Origin: Nocardia sp. NBC_00416
GTDB lineage: Bacteria; Actinomycetota; Actinomycetes; Mycobacteriales; Mycobacteriaceae
Length of the DNA: 64,000 nucleotides
Reading direction: 5' to 3'
Assembly (NCBI RefSeq): GCF_036032445.1
Contig: NZ_CP107932.1
Span: forward strand, 2,978,501-3,042,500
The notes under the pieces are model-generated. The model made no database searches, was not told where the DNA came from, and saw only the letters and a program-made list of their open reading frames with translations. Position numbers and translations under genes: made by a program. Positions 9,600 to 18,843 of the stretch are shown one piece after another; within the stretch, counting starts at the first letter, position 1; each line of letters opens with the position of its first letter.

Positions 9600-10097
9600 T
9601 CAGTCCCCCGCGGTGTACTTCGCGCCCAGTTCGCGCAACCGGTCCAGCGCGGCCGCCGCGTGCTCACCGTCGTTGGACCGGATGGCCAGCATCGGCACGT
9701 AATCGTCGTTCACCAGTTCCAGCCGAGCCCAGGCCTTGTGGTCCGGGAACGACACCCCGCGAATATGCCGCCAATCGAACTCGTTGTCGCCGAGCACATT
9801 CCGCACCACGACCCCCCGTTGCCCGGCCCGCACCCGGGGCCTGGTGAGCAGCAGAACCCCCGCGGCGCCGAAAAAGCCGATGGCGGCCATCGCGAACTGA
9901 TCCACCGCCCGGAAGTTCACCCCGGTGTAGTCGACCCGCAGGAACAGCCCGAACAGGACGAAGGCCACCAGCAGGACCGCTGCGACGATCATCGAGGTGC
10001 GGCGCGATCTACGCGGTCGCACCTCGAGTTCCCATTCGGCCGGGGCCGCCGAGTCGCCGGGAGCATTGCCCCGCCGCCGGATACGCGCCACCGGCAC
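9600..10097 (-). CDS. Bacterial PH-domain membrane protein downstream of ribH
   Basis: 165 residues: a basic N-terminus (RPRRSRR), two membrane helices at about residues 36-57 and 66-85, then a PH-like domain (GQRGVVVRNVLGDNEFDWRHIRGVSF ...), which holds fewer than 20-residue recognisable signatures. It sits three bases past ribH on the same strand, the place held in M. tuberculosis by Rv1417, a conserved membrane protein. Function unknown; the steady link with riboflavin genes hints at, but does not show, a role in that pathway. Confidence 0.8.
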   Translation of the reverse strand: MPVARIRRRGNAPGDSAAPAEWELEVRPRRSRRTSMIVAAVLLVAFVLFGLFLRVDYTGVNFRAVDQFAMAAIGFFGAAGVLLLTRPRVRAGQRGVVVRNVLGDNEFDWRHIRGVSFPDHKAWARLELVNDDYVPMLAIRSNDGEHAAAALDRLRELGAKYTAGD

Positions 10098-10100
10098 GCC

Positions 10101-11853
<1,753 letters not shown>

Positions 11854-11930
11854 GTCTGCAATGCTCCATCTCGATAGGTCCCGATCACACTACTTCGTCC
11901 GGTCGGCCGGTCCGGGTGCGGCCGGAGGTA

Positions 11931-12551
11931 TCAGCCGCGCCGATGGAGGCGTTCGACGTATTTCGCGATTACGTCGACCTCGAGATTCACGACCGTCCCG
12001 GGTGTGGATCCGCCCAGGTCGGTGAGGCTGAGCGTGGTCGGGATCAGGGAGACCTCGAACCAGTCCCGGGTGCCGTCGGCGGCCGGGGCCTCGGTCAGGC
12101 CCAGCCCGGAGACGGTGAGCGAGATGCCGTTCACGGTGATGGATCCCTTCTCCACCACGTACTTGGCGATCGCGTCCGGAAGCGAGACCCGGACCACTTC
12201 CCAGTTCTCCCCCGGGGTCCGGGACAGGATGGTGCCGGTGCCGTCGACATGGCCCTGCACGATATGACCGCCGAGGCGGCTGTTCACCGCGGCGGCCCGC
12301 TCCAGGTTGACCCGCGCGCCGGGCTCCAGACCGCCGATGCTCGACCGGCGCAGTGTTTCGCCCATGACGTCGACGGTGAACGCGTCGTCGCTCACGTCGA
12401 CGACCGTCAGGCATACGCCGTTGACGGCGATCGAATCACCGTGCCCGGCATCGGAGGTGACCAGCTTCCCGCGGATCGTCAACCGTGCCGCGTCGGTCAA
12501 TTGCTCGCAGGCGACGATTTCGCCCAGTTCCTCGACGATGCCCGTGAACAT
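11931..12551 (-). CDS. ribE: Riboflavin synthase (alpha chain)
   Basis: Dismutates two lumazine molecules into riboflavin. The two lumazine-binding barrels are visible as an internal repeat: MFTGIVEELGEI at residue 1 and GHIVQGHVDGTGTI at about residue 96; NGVCLTV and NGISLTV recur likewise. 206 residues; GGGAG five bases before the ATG. First gene of the leftward ribE-ribBA-ribH group. In M. tuberculosis ribG, an efflux pump and lprG stand between rpe and this gene; here they are absent. I see no FMN riboswitch signature upstream. Confidence 0.95.
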   Translation of the reverse strand: MFTGIVEELGEIVACEQLTDAARLTIRGKLVTSDAGHGDSIAVNGVCLTVVDVSDDAFTVDVMGETLRRSSIGGLEPGARVNLERAAAVNSRLGGHIVQGHVDGTGTILSRTPGENWEVVRVSLPDAIAKYVVEKGSITVNGISLTVSGLGLTEAPAADGTRDWFEVSLIPTTLSLTDLGGSTPGTVVNLEVDVIAKYVERLHRRG

Positions 12552-13214
12552 GTCTTCTCCCGTTCGCGTCGGTGTTCCGCATACGGAACGGCGGGAGTGG
12601 TACCGAGTATTCCCAGTTCGCCGTCCACAACCAGACTAGTGCGCTCGGCGAACGATCGGCCATGACGTCGCCCACCCTCCGGAACACCCATTTTCCGGCC
12701 GTCGACCGGACAGGCCGGATCCGGAAATTTTCCGGTCGGGCGATAGTCGTCACAATTCCTGGTACGACCCCGACACCGGTTCCGACAGGCCGCGATCCGG
12801 TCCGGACCGGTCGTGGCGACCCCACCCTTTGCCCGACCGAGATCGCATCGAAACCCGAAATGTTTCTCGATTTGCGCCCTCACACCGACTGACGCAATAT
12901 TGTGAGGTGACCGGTTCATCGACCTCGGATACCCCGTGGTGCGGCCGGGCACGACGTTCGTACGAGGACGGCCACCGCCGCGGAATACCGTGCGCCACAA
13001 GCCTTCACCCGAACAACTGGATCCGCCCACATCCTGCCGGGCCGAGGGCCCCGCGCCGTGCCGGAAATCCAGTGCCTCTCGGCCCAGCGACAGTGTTGTC
13101 CGGGCATCGGATCCCTCCGGTGACAACGCGCCGGCCGGATCCGTGGGATATCCGCCGTCGCGGCTGTCACCGCCCTGTTCAGGTACGCCACCACTCGAGG
13201 AAGCCGAACCCGCT
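12552..13214. other. Intergenic region between ribE and a divergent gene
   Basis: 663 bases, no supported gene. Near 12879-12906 is a weak inverted pair, CTCACA and TTGTGAG, around the palindrome CAATATTG, in the most AT-rich part of the gap; it could be a promoter or operator for the rightward gene. CCGGTCCGGACCGG words near 12800 are palindromic but common in such GC-rich DNA. Confidence 0.4.
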
Positions 13215-13676
13215 ATGACCACTTTCACCGAATCCGCCCTGGAGCGACACTGCCGGCGGTATCGGGAAAAGGATCTACTGCCCGCGGTGGTCGATCCGAA
13301 TTCGGGGCGAATACTGCTGCACGTGGGCGCCGCCTACGGCGCGGTGACCATGCCGACCGAACTCGGCGAGCCGGTGCTGCAGCGGCTACGGGCGGCCGGC
13401 ATCGCCGGACCGGTCTTCGCCCACCCGCGTGCCCGGCGCTGGACCTTCCTCACCGGCCCCACCAGGCACGACGAGTTCCCCGCGGCCGCGGCCGCAGAAC
13501 TCTTCCGGCTCTACACCACCGTCGCCGGCACCGGCAGCCAGATCGTGCTGCCCTCGGCCGAGGACGAACTCAGCGGATACCGCCTGTGGGTCGCGGGACC
13601 GGACGCGCTCGGGACCCGGCCGCCGCAGCACGCGGTGATCGACGCCGCACGCGAAAGCGCGCCCGACCTCCGATAG
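13215..13676 (+). CDS. Conserved hypothetical protein
   Basis: 153 residues starting MTTFTESALERHC at ATG 13215, GAGGA about 12 bases upstream. I recognise it only as a small soluble protein of a type I associate with Nocardia relatives (phrases such as LLPAVVDPNSGRILLHVGAA and RRWTFLTGP); no catalytic motif, signal peptide or membrane helix is visible. It stands alone on the plus strand between ribE and rpe. TTTGRI of bifunctional primases is not present, so that common automatic label is not supported. Function unknown. Confidence 0.7.
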   Translation: MTTFTESALERHCRRYREKDLLPAVVDPNSGRILLHVGAAYGAVTMPTELGEPVLQRLRAAGIAGPVFAHPRARRWTFLTGPTRHDEFPAAAAAELFRLYTTVAGTGSQIVLPSAEDELSGYRLWVAGPDALGTRPPQHAVIDAARESAPDLR

Positions 13677-13874
13677 GCGCACGGCCGGTCACCGCCGACC
13701 GCGACCGCGCCGCGGCGGTGGACGCCGTGCCGGGTGTGCGCCCGCATCGACCGAACCGGGCACAGCCCGCCCCGTGTCGGCAACCATGGACACAGCGCAT
13801 CCCGCGCACAACGGCGACTTCCAGCTGATCGGCAGTTACCGCAGTCTGTCCGGTCGTGCCCGTGGTCCGGGGGA

Positions 13875-14588
13875 TCAGTGGGCGGCGTGGTGCGCCGAGC
13901 GGGTCCGTTCGACCTGGCCGCGCAATTTCTCCACCGCGAGGCCGGGGTCGGCGGCGTTGTAGACCGCCGAACCCGCGACGAAACAGTCGATACCCGCGGC
14001 CGCGGCCTGTTCGATGGTGTCGGCGTTGATCCCGCCGTCGATCTCCACCACCAGCCGCAGCTCCCCCGCGTCGACCAGGCGCCGCACGGTCCGCGCCTTG
14101 TCCAGCACCTCGGGAATGAACGACTGGCCGCCGAATCCGGGCTCGACGCTCATCACCAGCAGGGTGTCGAAATGGCGCAGGATCTCCAGGTACGGCTCGA
14201 TCGGGGTGTTCGGCTTCACCGACAACCCCGCTTTGGCCCCCGCGGCCCGGATATCGCGGGCCACCGCCACCGGATCCTCGGTCGCCTCGGCGTGGAAGGT
14301 CACGTTGTAAGCGCCGGCCTCGGCGTAGGGGGGCGCCCACCGGCCCGGGTCGTCGATCATCAGGTGGCAGTCCAGTGGGATGTCGGTGGCCTTCAGCAGG
14401 CTCTCCACCACCGGAAGCCCCAGGGTCAGGTTCGGTACGAAATGCGCGTCCATGACGTCGACGTGCAACCAGTCGGCGGTCGACACCGCCCCGGCTTCAT
14501 CGGCCAGCCGGGCGAAATCCGCCGACAGGATGGAGGGGGCGATCATCGGGGTCGCGGGACGGATGAACGTGGGCTCGGACGCAGTCAC
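13875..14588 (-). CDS. rpe: Ribulose-phosphate 3-epimerase
   Basis: Interconverts ribulose 5-phosphate and xylulose 5-phosphate in the pentose phosphate pathway. TIM-barrel signatures are complete: [13 protein letters not shown] near the start, [12 protein letters not shown] with metal and catalytic residues, [17 protein letters not shown] and EIDGGI with the second catalytic Asp. GTG 14586-14588 is chosen: TACACT ends seven bases upstream with no ribosome-binding site, pointing to a leaderless message; ATG 14546 is a shorter alternative. 237 residues. It follows rsmB in M. tuberculosis; here sigF and other genes intervene. Confidence 0.94.
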   Translation of the reverse strand: MTASEPTFIRPATPMIAPSILSADFARLADEAGAVSTADWLHVDVMDAHFVPNLTLGLPVVESLLKATDIPLDCHLMIDDPGRWAPPYAEAGAYNVTFHAEATEDPVAVARDIRAAGAKAGLSVKPNTPIEPYLEILRHFDTLLVMSVEPGFGGQSFIPEVLDKARTVRRLVDAGELRLVVEIDGGINADTIEQAAAAGIDCFVAGSAVYNAADPGLAVEKLRGQVERTRSAHHAAH

Positions 14589-14595
14589 AGCGCGC

Positions 14596-14601
14596 AGTGT
14601 A
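14596..14601 (-). promoter_or_regulatory. Candidate -10 (TACACT), leaderless rpe
   Basis: TACACT ends seven bases before the rpe GTG. The same hexamer, in the other direction, precedes the divergent anti-sigma gene, so the 95-base gap holds two back-to-back promoters. Confidence 0.5.
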
Positions 14602-14671
14602 AATGGCGGGCCGACGCGTGTGGGGCCGAGCCCCGAAGTGCCCCCGCCACCGTCCGCGCGGCGACGAGCCA

Positions 14672-14677
14672 TACACT
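14672..14677 (+). promoter_or_regulatory. Candidate -10 (TACACT), leaderless anti-sigma gene
   Basis: TACACT ends six bases before GTG 14684, with no Shine-Dalgarno sequence between. Supports that codon as the start. Confidence 0.5.
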
Positions 14678-14683
14678 CGGCAC

Positions 14684-15106
14684 GTGATCAATACTTCGGC
14701 GGAACAAGGGTTCCACGGTGCCCCGGTGGAGATTCGGGTGGCGGCTTCGGTGACACAGCTGCCGATCGTGCGCGGTCTCGCCGAGGCTCTGGTCCTGCTC
14801 AGCGATTTCACGCTGGACGAGGTCGCCGATATCCGGCTGGCGGTGGACGAGGCGTGTTCCACGCTGATCGGTGTGGCCGCGCCCGATACCAGCTTGCAGT
14901 GTGTGTTCACCATCGGTGAGACCGAACTTCATGTGCAGGTCGGCGGCGTGGCCGCCCGCGAGGGGCTGCCCGACGCGCGCAGCTTCGGCTGGCATGTGCT
15001 GCGGACGCTCACCGATGCGGTCGACGCCCGGCAGGAGCCCTTCGATCAGCAGGTTTCCGGATATCCGACAGCGGTCGAGTTCCGTCGGGTCCGGGGGAAA
15101 GCGTAG
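14684..15106 (+). CDS. Anti-sigma factor, RsbW/UsfX type
   Basis: Serine-kinase-like ATPase fold protein of the class that binds and holds an alternative sigma factor (UsfX for SigF in mycobacteria). Visible features: [22 protein letters not shown], an N-box region [19 protein letters not shown] and a short G-box [11 protein letters not shown]. The ATP-site glycines are reduced, as in non-kinase UsfX proteins. 140 residues from GTG 14684. Its TAG shares one base with the GTG of sigF, so the pair is translationally coupled and made in step, fitting an anti-sigma/sigma couple. Confidence 0.88.
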   Translation: MINTSAEQGFHGAPVEIRVAASVTQLPIVRGLAEALVLLSDFTLDEVADIRLAVDEACSTLIGVAAPDTSLQCVFTIGETELHVQVGGVAAREGLPDARSFGWHVLRTLTDAVDARQEPFDQQVSGYPTAVEFRRVRGKA

Positions 15107-15984
15107 TGACCGAGCAGGAGAAGCCGCTCGAGGCTCCGGAGGAAGAGCGCGCGCCCGACCCGGAAGCCGATACCGACGCGGAAGCAGAAGCGGAAGATTC
15201 CGACACCGAGTTGGCGAGCTCGTCATCGGTGGGCGGGTACGACGATGTCGCAGATCTGTTCACCCGGCTGGCCGGTACCGCGCCGGATTCGGCGGAGCAG
15301 GCCGCACTGCGCAACGAGTTGATCGCGCGCTGCATTCCGCTGGCCGACCATATCGCCCGCAAGTTCAGCGGTCGCGGGGAGCCGTTCGATGATCTGACCC
15401 AGGTCGCGCGGGTGGGTCTGGTGCATGCGGTGGATCGGTTCGATATTTCGCGCGGTTCGAACTTTCTGTCGTTCGCGGTGCCCACGATCATGGGCGAGGT
15501 ACGCCGGTATTTCCGGGACAACACCTGGGCGATGCGGGTGCCACGCCGGGTGAAGGAAACCCATCTGCGAATCGGGGCGGCGGTGGATTCGCTGTCGCAG
15601 TCGCTGGGCCGGTCCCCGACGGCCAAGGAGATCGCCGCCGAGCTCGATGTCGATCCGGACGAGGTCACCCAGGCCGTGATCGCCGGGAACGCCTACCAGC
15701 CGACCTCGATCGACGCCGCGTCGATCGGGCGCGATACGGATGCCTCGCTGCTGGATACGCTCGGTGAGGAAGAAGCGCAGTTCGACCGGGTCGAGGAGTA
15801 CGTGGCGATCCGGCCGCTGCTGGCGGGGTTGCCCGAGCGTGAGCGCCGCATCCTGACGATGCGATTCTTCGAATCGATGACGCAGACCCAGATCGCCCAG
15901 CAGATGGGTATTTCGCAGATGCACGTCTCCCGGATTCTCGCCAAAACGCTGGCGCGGCTGCGGGACCAGTCGTCGCGGGAGTAA
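15106..15984 (+). CDS. sigF: RNA polymerase sigma factor SigF
   Basis: SigB/SigF-type stress sigma factor. After about 45 acidic residues rich in Glu, Asp and Ala (not part of the sigma fold) come region 2 (DLTQVARVGLVHAVDRFD, then FLSFAVPTIMGEVRRYFRD), region 3 and region 4 with the -35 helix-turn-helix (QTQIAQQMGISQMHVSRIL). 292 residues. GTG start overlapping the anti-sigma stop. Control is expected to be mainly by that partner and an anti-anti-sigma factor encoded elsewhere. The acidic tail is longer than I expect for the family; it may modulate partner binding. Confidence 0.95.
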   Translation: MTEQEKPLEAPEEERAPDPEADTDAEAEAEDSDTELASSSSVGGYDDVADLFTRLAGTAPDSAEQAALRNELIARCIPLADHIARKFSGRGEPFDDLTQVARVGLVHAVDRFDISRGSNFLSFAVPTIMGEVRRYFRDNTWAMRVPRRVKETHLRIGAAVDSLSQSLGRSPTAKEIAAELDVDPDEVTQAVIAGNAYQPTSIDAASIGRDTDASLLDTLGEEEAQFDRVEEYVAIRPLLAGLPERERRILTMRFFESMTQTQIAQQMGISQMHVSRILAKTLARLRDQSSRE

Positions 15985-16006
15985 CCGCCGGATCCCGGGC
16001 GGTTAC
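15981..16006 (+). terminator. Hairpin terminator after sigF
   Basis: Perfect 9-base arms GTAACCGCC and GGCGGTTAC around an 8-base loop, starting at the sigF stop codon. No T-tract follows, as is usual for actinobacterial hairpin terminators. Confidence 0.75.
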
Positions 16007-16214
16007 GGGTTCGCGGAGCGCGGCTGTTGTGCCCGCTTCGCCGATCGGTCTACCCTCAGTCCTGAGAACATGAGTGGGAATCCATCTCAGTCGACCACTG
16101 TCCGAGTGCCCGCTTCTCTCAGCAGACCAGAGCAACCGATCAGCCGGATCAGCCCGTAATCCGGCGCTCCTGCGGGTCGCGCGTCGACGACGACGCGGCG
16201 GAAGGTGATGTGAG

Positions 16215-18365
16215 ATGACCACCGATACCATCGCCCGGCAGTGCACCCTGTGCGAGGCCCACTGCGGCATCCTGGTGACCGTCGAGGATACGAAAGTCAC
16301 TCGGGTCGAAGGCAATCCCGACGACGTGCTCTCCAAGGGCTACATCTGCCCCAAGGCCACCGCCATGGCGGGCCTGCACGATGATCCCGACCGCCTGCGC
16401 ACCCCGGTGCGCCGCGTGGGCGACCGATTCGAGCCCATCGGCTGGGACGAGGCGTTCCGCGAGATCGGCACCCGGCTCCGGCGGGTGCGCCACGACCACG
16501 GACCGCATGCGGTGGGCATGTACCTCGGCAACCCCGCCGCGCACAATTCGGCGATCATGTACGCCTTCGCACTGCGTGCCGGGCTGATGACCCGCAACTT
16601 CTACACCGCGTCGTCGATCGACCAGTTCCCGCAGGAATTCGTGGCCTGGCAGATGTACGGGTCGAACTTCCTGATGCCCATCGCCGATATCGACCGCACC
16701 GACCGGCTGGTGATCATCGGCGCCAACCCCGCCGTGTCCAACGGCTCGGTCACCACCATGCCGGGCGCCCGCGACCGGATCAAGGAGGTGCGCACCCGCG
16801 GCGGCAAGGTCGTGGTGATCGACCCGCGGCGCACCGAAACCGCACGCCTGGCCGACGAACACGTATCGGTGCTGCCGGGCGGTGACCCCTACCTGCTGCT
16901 GGCCGTCCTGCACGTGCTCATCACCGAGGACCTGTGCGACCGGACCGCCGTTCGCGCCCAGTGCAGCGGACTCGACGACCTGCGCGACCTGGTCGCCGAT
17001 TTCACCCCGGAGAACGCCGCCCCGCACGCCGGGGTGGACGCCGATACGATCCGGCGCCTGGCCCGGGAGCACGCCGCGGCGGAATCGGCGGTGATGTACG
17101 CGCGGATCGGGGTCTGCCAGACGGTCACCGGAACGATCACCCACTGGCTGGTCAACACCATCAACGCGGTCACCGGCAACCTCGACCGGCCGGGTGGCCA
17201 GATGTACGCCACGCCCGCGGTCGACCTGCTGCCGCTGGCACGGCGGATGCCGCCGTTCTACGGCGCCTGGACCGATCGATCCGGGAAGTACAAATCGTTC
17301 CGGTTCGAACTGCCGGTGGCGGCGCTGGCCGACGAGATCCTCGACGAAGGCCCCGGACAGATCCGCGCCATGATCACCTATGCCGGCAACCCGGTGCTGT
17401 CCACCCCGCAGCGCGGACGCCTCGACAAAGCGCTGAGTTCGCTGGATTTCTATGTGGCAGTGGATATGTACATCACCGAGACCACCCGGCACGCCGATAT
17501 CATCCTGCCGCCACTGTCCCCGCTCGAACGCGAAGACCTCGACATCCTGCTGACCATGTTCAGTGTGCACAACAACATTCGCTACAACGCGCGCGCGATC
17601 GCACCGGAGGCCGACGGCCTCGAGGACTGGGAGATCATGGCCCGGTTGACGACCGAGATCCTGCCGCTCCCGCTGCGATCGATCACCGGCCGTGCCCTCA
17701 ACGCGGCATTCGCCCGGTTCAGCCCGTTGCGCGCGGCGGCGCTCGGGGTGGCGGTCGGCCCGCACGGGATGCTGCGCCGGGGCCGCAAGGGCATCACCCT
17801 GGCGAAGGTGCGCGCCGCACGCGGGGGTATCGACCTGGGCCCGCTGCAGCCCCGGCTGCGCTCGCTCATCGCCACCGCGGATCGCTCGGTCCACCTGGCG
17901 CCCCGGCAGTTCGTGACCGAGGCACGCCGCCTGCTGCGCGAAGCACACGAGGCCGGCGCGGTCCGCGACAACGGCTTCGATCTCCGACTCATCGGACGAC
18001 GCCACCTGCGCAGCAACAACTCCTGGCTGCACAATGTGCCGGCGATGGTGAAAGGCCGCGACCGCTGCACCGCGCTCATGCACCCGCAGGACGCCACCGC
18101 GCGGGGACTTTCCGAAGGCGGCCGGGTCACGGTGAGCTCGCCCATCGGATCCATCGTGGTTCCGGTGGAGATCAGCGACGATATCCGGCCGGGTACGGTG
18201 GCGATCCCACACGGCTGGGGTCACGGGGAACCGGGTGTGGGCTGGACCGTCGCCGCATCGACGCCAGGGGCGAACGTGAATCTGCTCCACGATCCCGAAC
18301 AGGTGGACCGCATCTCCGGCAACGCGGCGGTCAACAGCACCTGGGTGAAGGTGGCGGCCGTGTAG
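16215..18365 (+). CDS. Molybdopterin-dependent oxidoreductase (DMSO reductase superfamily)
   Basis: A large single-chain member of the Mo/W-bis-MGD family. Cys10, Cys13, Cys17 and Cys45 (CTLCEAHC ... GYICPKA) would hold one [4Fe-4S] cluster. Cofactor-binding phrases follow: WDEAFREIG, YLGNPAAHN, VIIGANPAVSNG, VVIDPRRTETA, and a C-terminal domain with NNSWLHN and GWGHGEPG. No Tat signal, so cytoplasmic. No partner subunits are adjacent, which fits stand-alone actinobacterial members whose electron partner is unknown. Substrate cannot be told; the usual automatic label is formate dehydrogenase-like. 716 residues, complete; ends in a bidirectional hairpin. Confidence 0.9.
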   Translation: MTTDTIARQCTLCEAHCGILVTVEDTKVTRVEGNPDDVLSKGYICPKATAMAGLHDDPDRLRTPVRRVGDRFEPIGWDEAFREIGTRLRRVRHDHGPHAVGMYLGNPAAHNSAIMYAFALRAGLMTRNFYTASSIDQFPQEFVAWQMYGSNFLMPIADIDRTDRLVIIGANPAVSNGSVTTMPGARDRIKEVRTRGGKVVVIDPRRTETARLADEHVSVLPGGDPYLLLAVLHVLITEDLCDRTAVRAQCSGLDDLRDLVADFTPENAAPHAGVDADTIRRLAREHAAAESAVMYARIGVCQTVTGTITHWLVNTINAVTGNLDRPGGQMYATPAVDLLPLARRMPPFYGAWTDRSGKYKSFRFELPVAALADEILDEGPGQIRAMITYAGNPVLSTPQRGRLDKALSSLDFYVAVDMYITETTRHADIILPPLSPLEREDLDILLTMFSVHNNIRYNARAIAPEADGLEDWEIMARLTTEILPLPLRSITGRALNAAFARFSPLRAAALGVAVGPHGMLRRGRKGITLAKVRAARGGIDLGPLQPRLRSLIATADRSVHLAPRQFVTEARRLLREAHEAGAVRDNGFDLRLIGRRHLRSNNSWLHNVPAMVKGRDRCTALMHPQDATARGLSEGGRVTVSSPIGSIVVPVEISDDIRPGTVAIPHGWGHGEPGVGWTVAASTPGANVNLLHDPEQVDRISGNAAVNSTWVKVAAV

Positions 18366-18389
18366 CCGGCGCACCGGCTCGTTCGCACG

Positions 18390-18422
18390 GAGTGACCCGC
18401 TGAACTCGGCTCGCGGTCACTC
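18390..18422. terminator. Bidirectional hairpin between convergent genes
   Basis: GAGTGACCCGC and GCGGTCACTC pair with one bulge around a 12-base loop. It lies 25 bases past the oxidoreductase stop and its right arm contains the stop of the converging MmcQ/YjbR gene, so it can end transcripts from both sides. Confidence 0.7.
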
Positions 18423-18770
18423 GGCGCCGCCGCCCTCCCGGGAGCGGCGCAGTTTCGCGGGAGCGACCAGCCACCAGGCCGCATCGAGCAGTTCACGCAA
18501 CTGTTCGAGGTCCACCCGGTCGAGGTCGATGAGGATGTAGGGATAACCGTCGTAGTGCGGGGTGGTGTAGAAGGCGGGGTCGCCCGAGGCCAGCAGCGCC
18601 TCTTTCTCCACCATCTCGCAACGCAGCGCGAGGCCGCCTTCGGCCTCGCTGCGCAGCCGTGCGAAACCCTTGCCCGACACTTTGAGCGCGGGGGTCCGGT
18701 AGGAGGTCGATTCGGCGACCTCCGGCAGATCGGTGGCCAGTCGTACCACGTTCGCCCAGGTGATACCCAT
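18417..18770 (-). CDS. MmcQ/YjbR family protein
   Basis: Small CyaY-like-fold protein of the MmcQ/YjbR family, often labelled DNA-binding; cellular role unknown. 117 residues: N-terminal helix (TWANVVRLATDLPEVAES), then the typical PALKVSGKGFARLR, LALRC, LASGDPAFYTTPHYDGYPYI and a C-terminal helix LRELLDAAWWLVAPAKL. The ATG at 18768-18770 gives the normal family length. A CAGACT hexamer ends six bases upstream, perhaps another leaderless start. Confidence 0.85.
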   Translation of the reverse strand: MGITWANVVRLATDLPEVAESTSYRTPALKVSGKGFARLRSEAEGGLALRCEMVEKEALLASGDPAFYTTPHYDGYPYILIDLDRVDLEQLRELLDAAWWLVAPAKLRRSREGGGAE

Positions 18771-18843
18771 ACAGCCAGTCTGCCGGTCCCGGCCGCCGCA
18801 GGCTCGGATATTCGTCGCCTGCCTGCCGCGACCGCCCGGCCTC

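Noticed and set aside
12780..12860. FMN riboswitch before ribE
   Set aside because: GGGTGGGG-like words occur but the conserved RFN pattern does not.
13774..13962. Small plus-strand frame between the hypothetical gene and rpe
   Set aside because: It runs into the rpe coding region, has no ribosome-binding site at its start and no likeness I know.
16149..18374. 741-residue minus-strand frame opposite the molybdopterin enzyme
   Set aside because: Antisense to a clear family member with full motifs; composition is that of a reverse-frame shadow.
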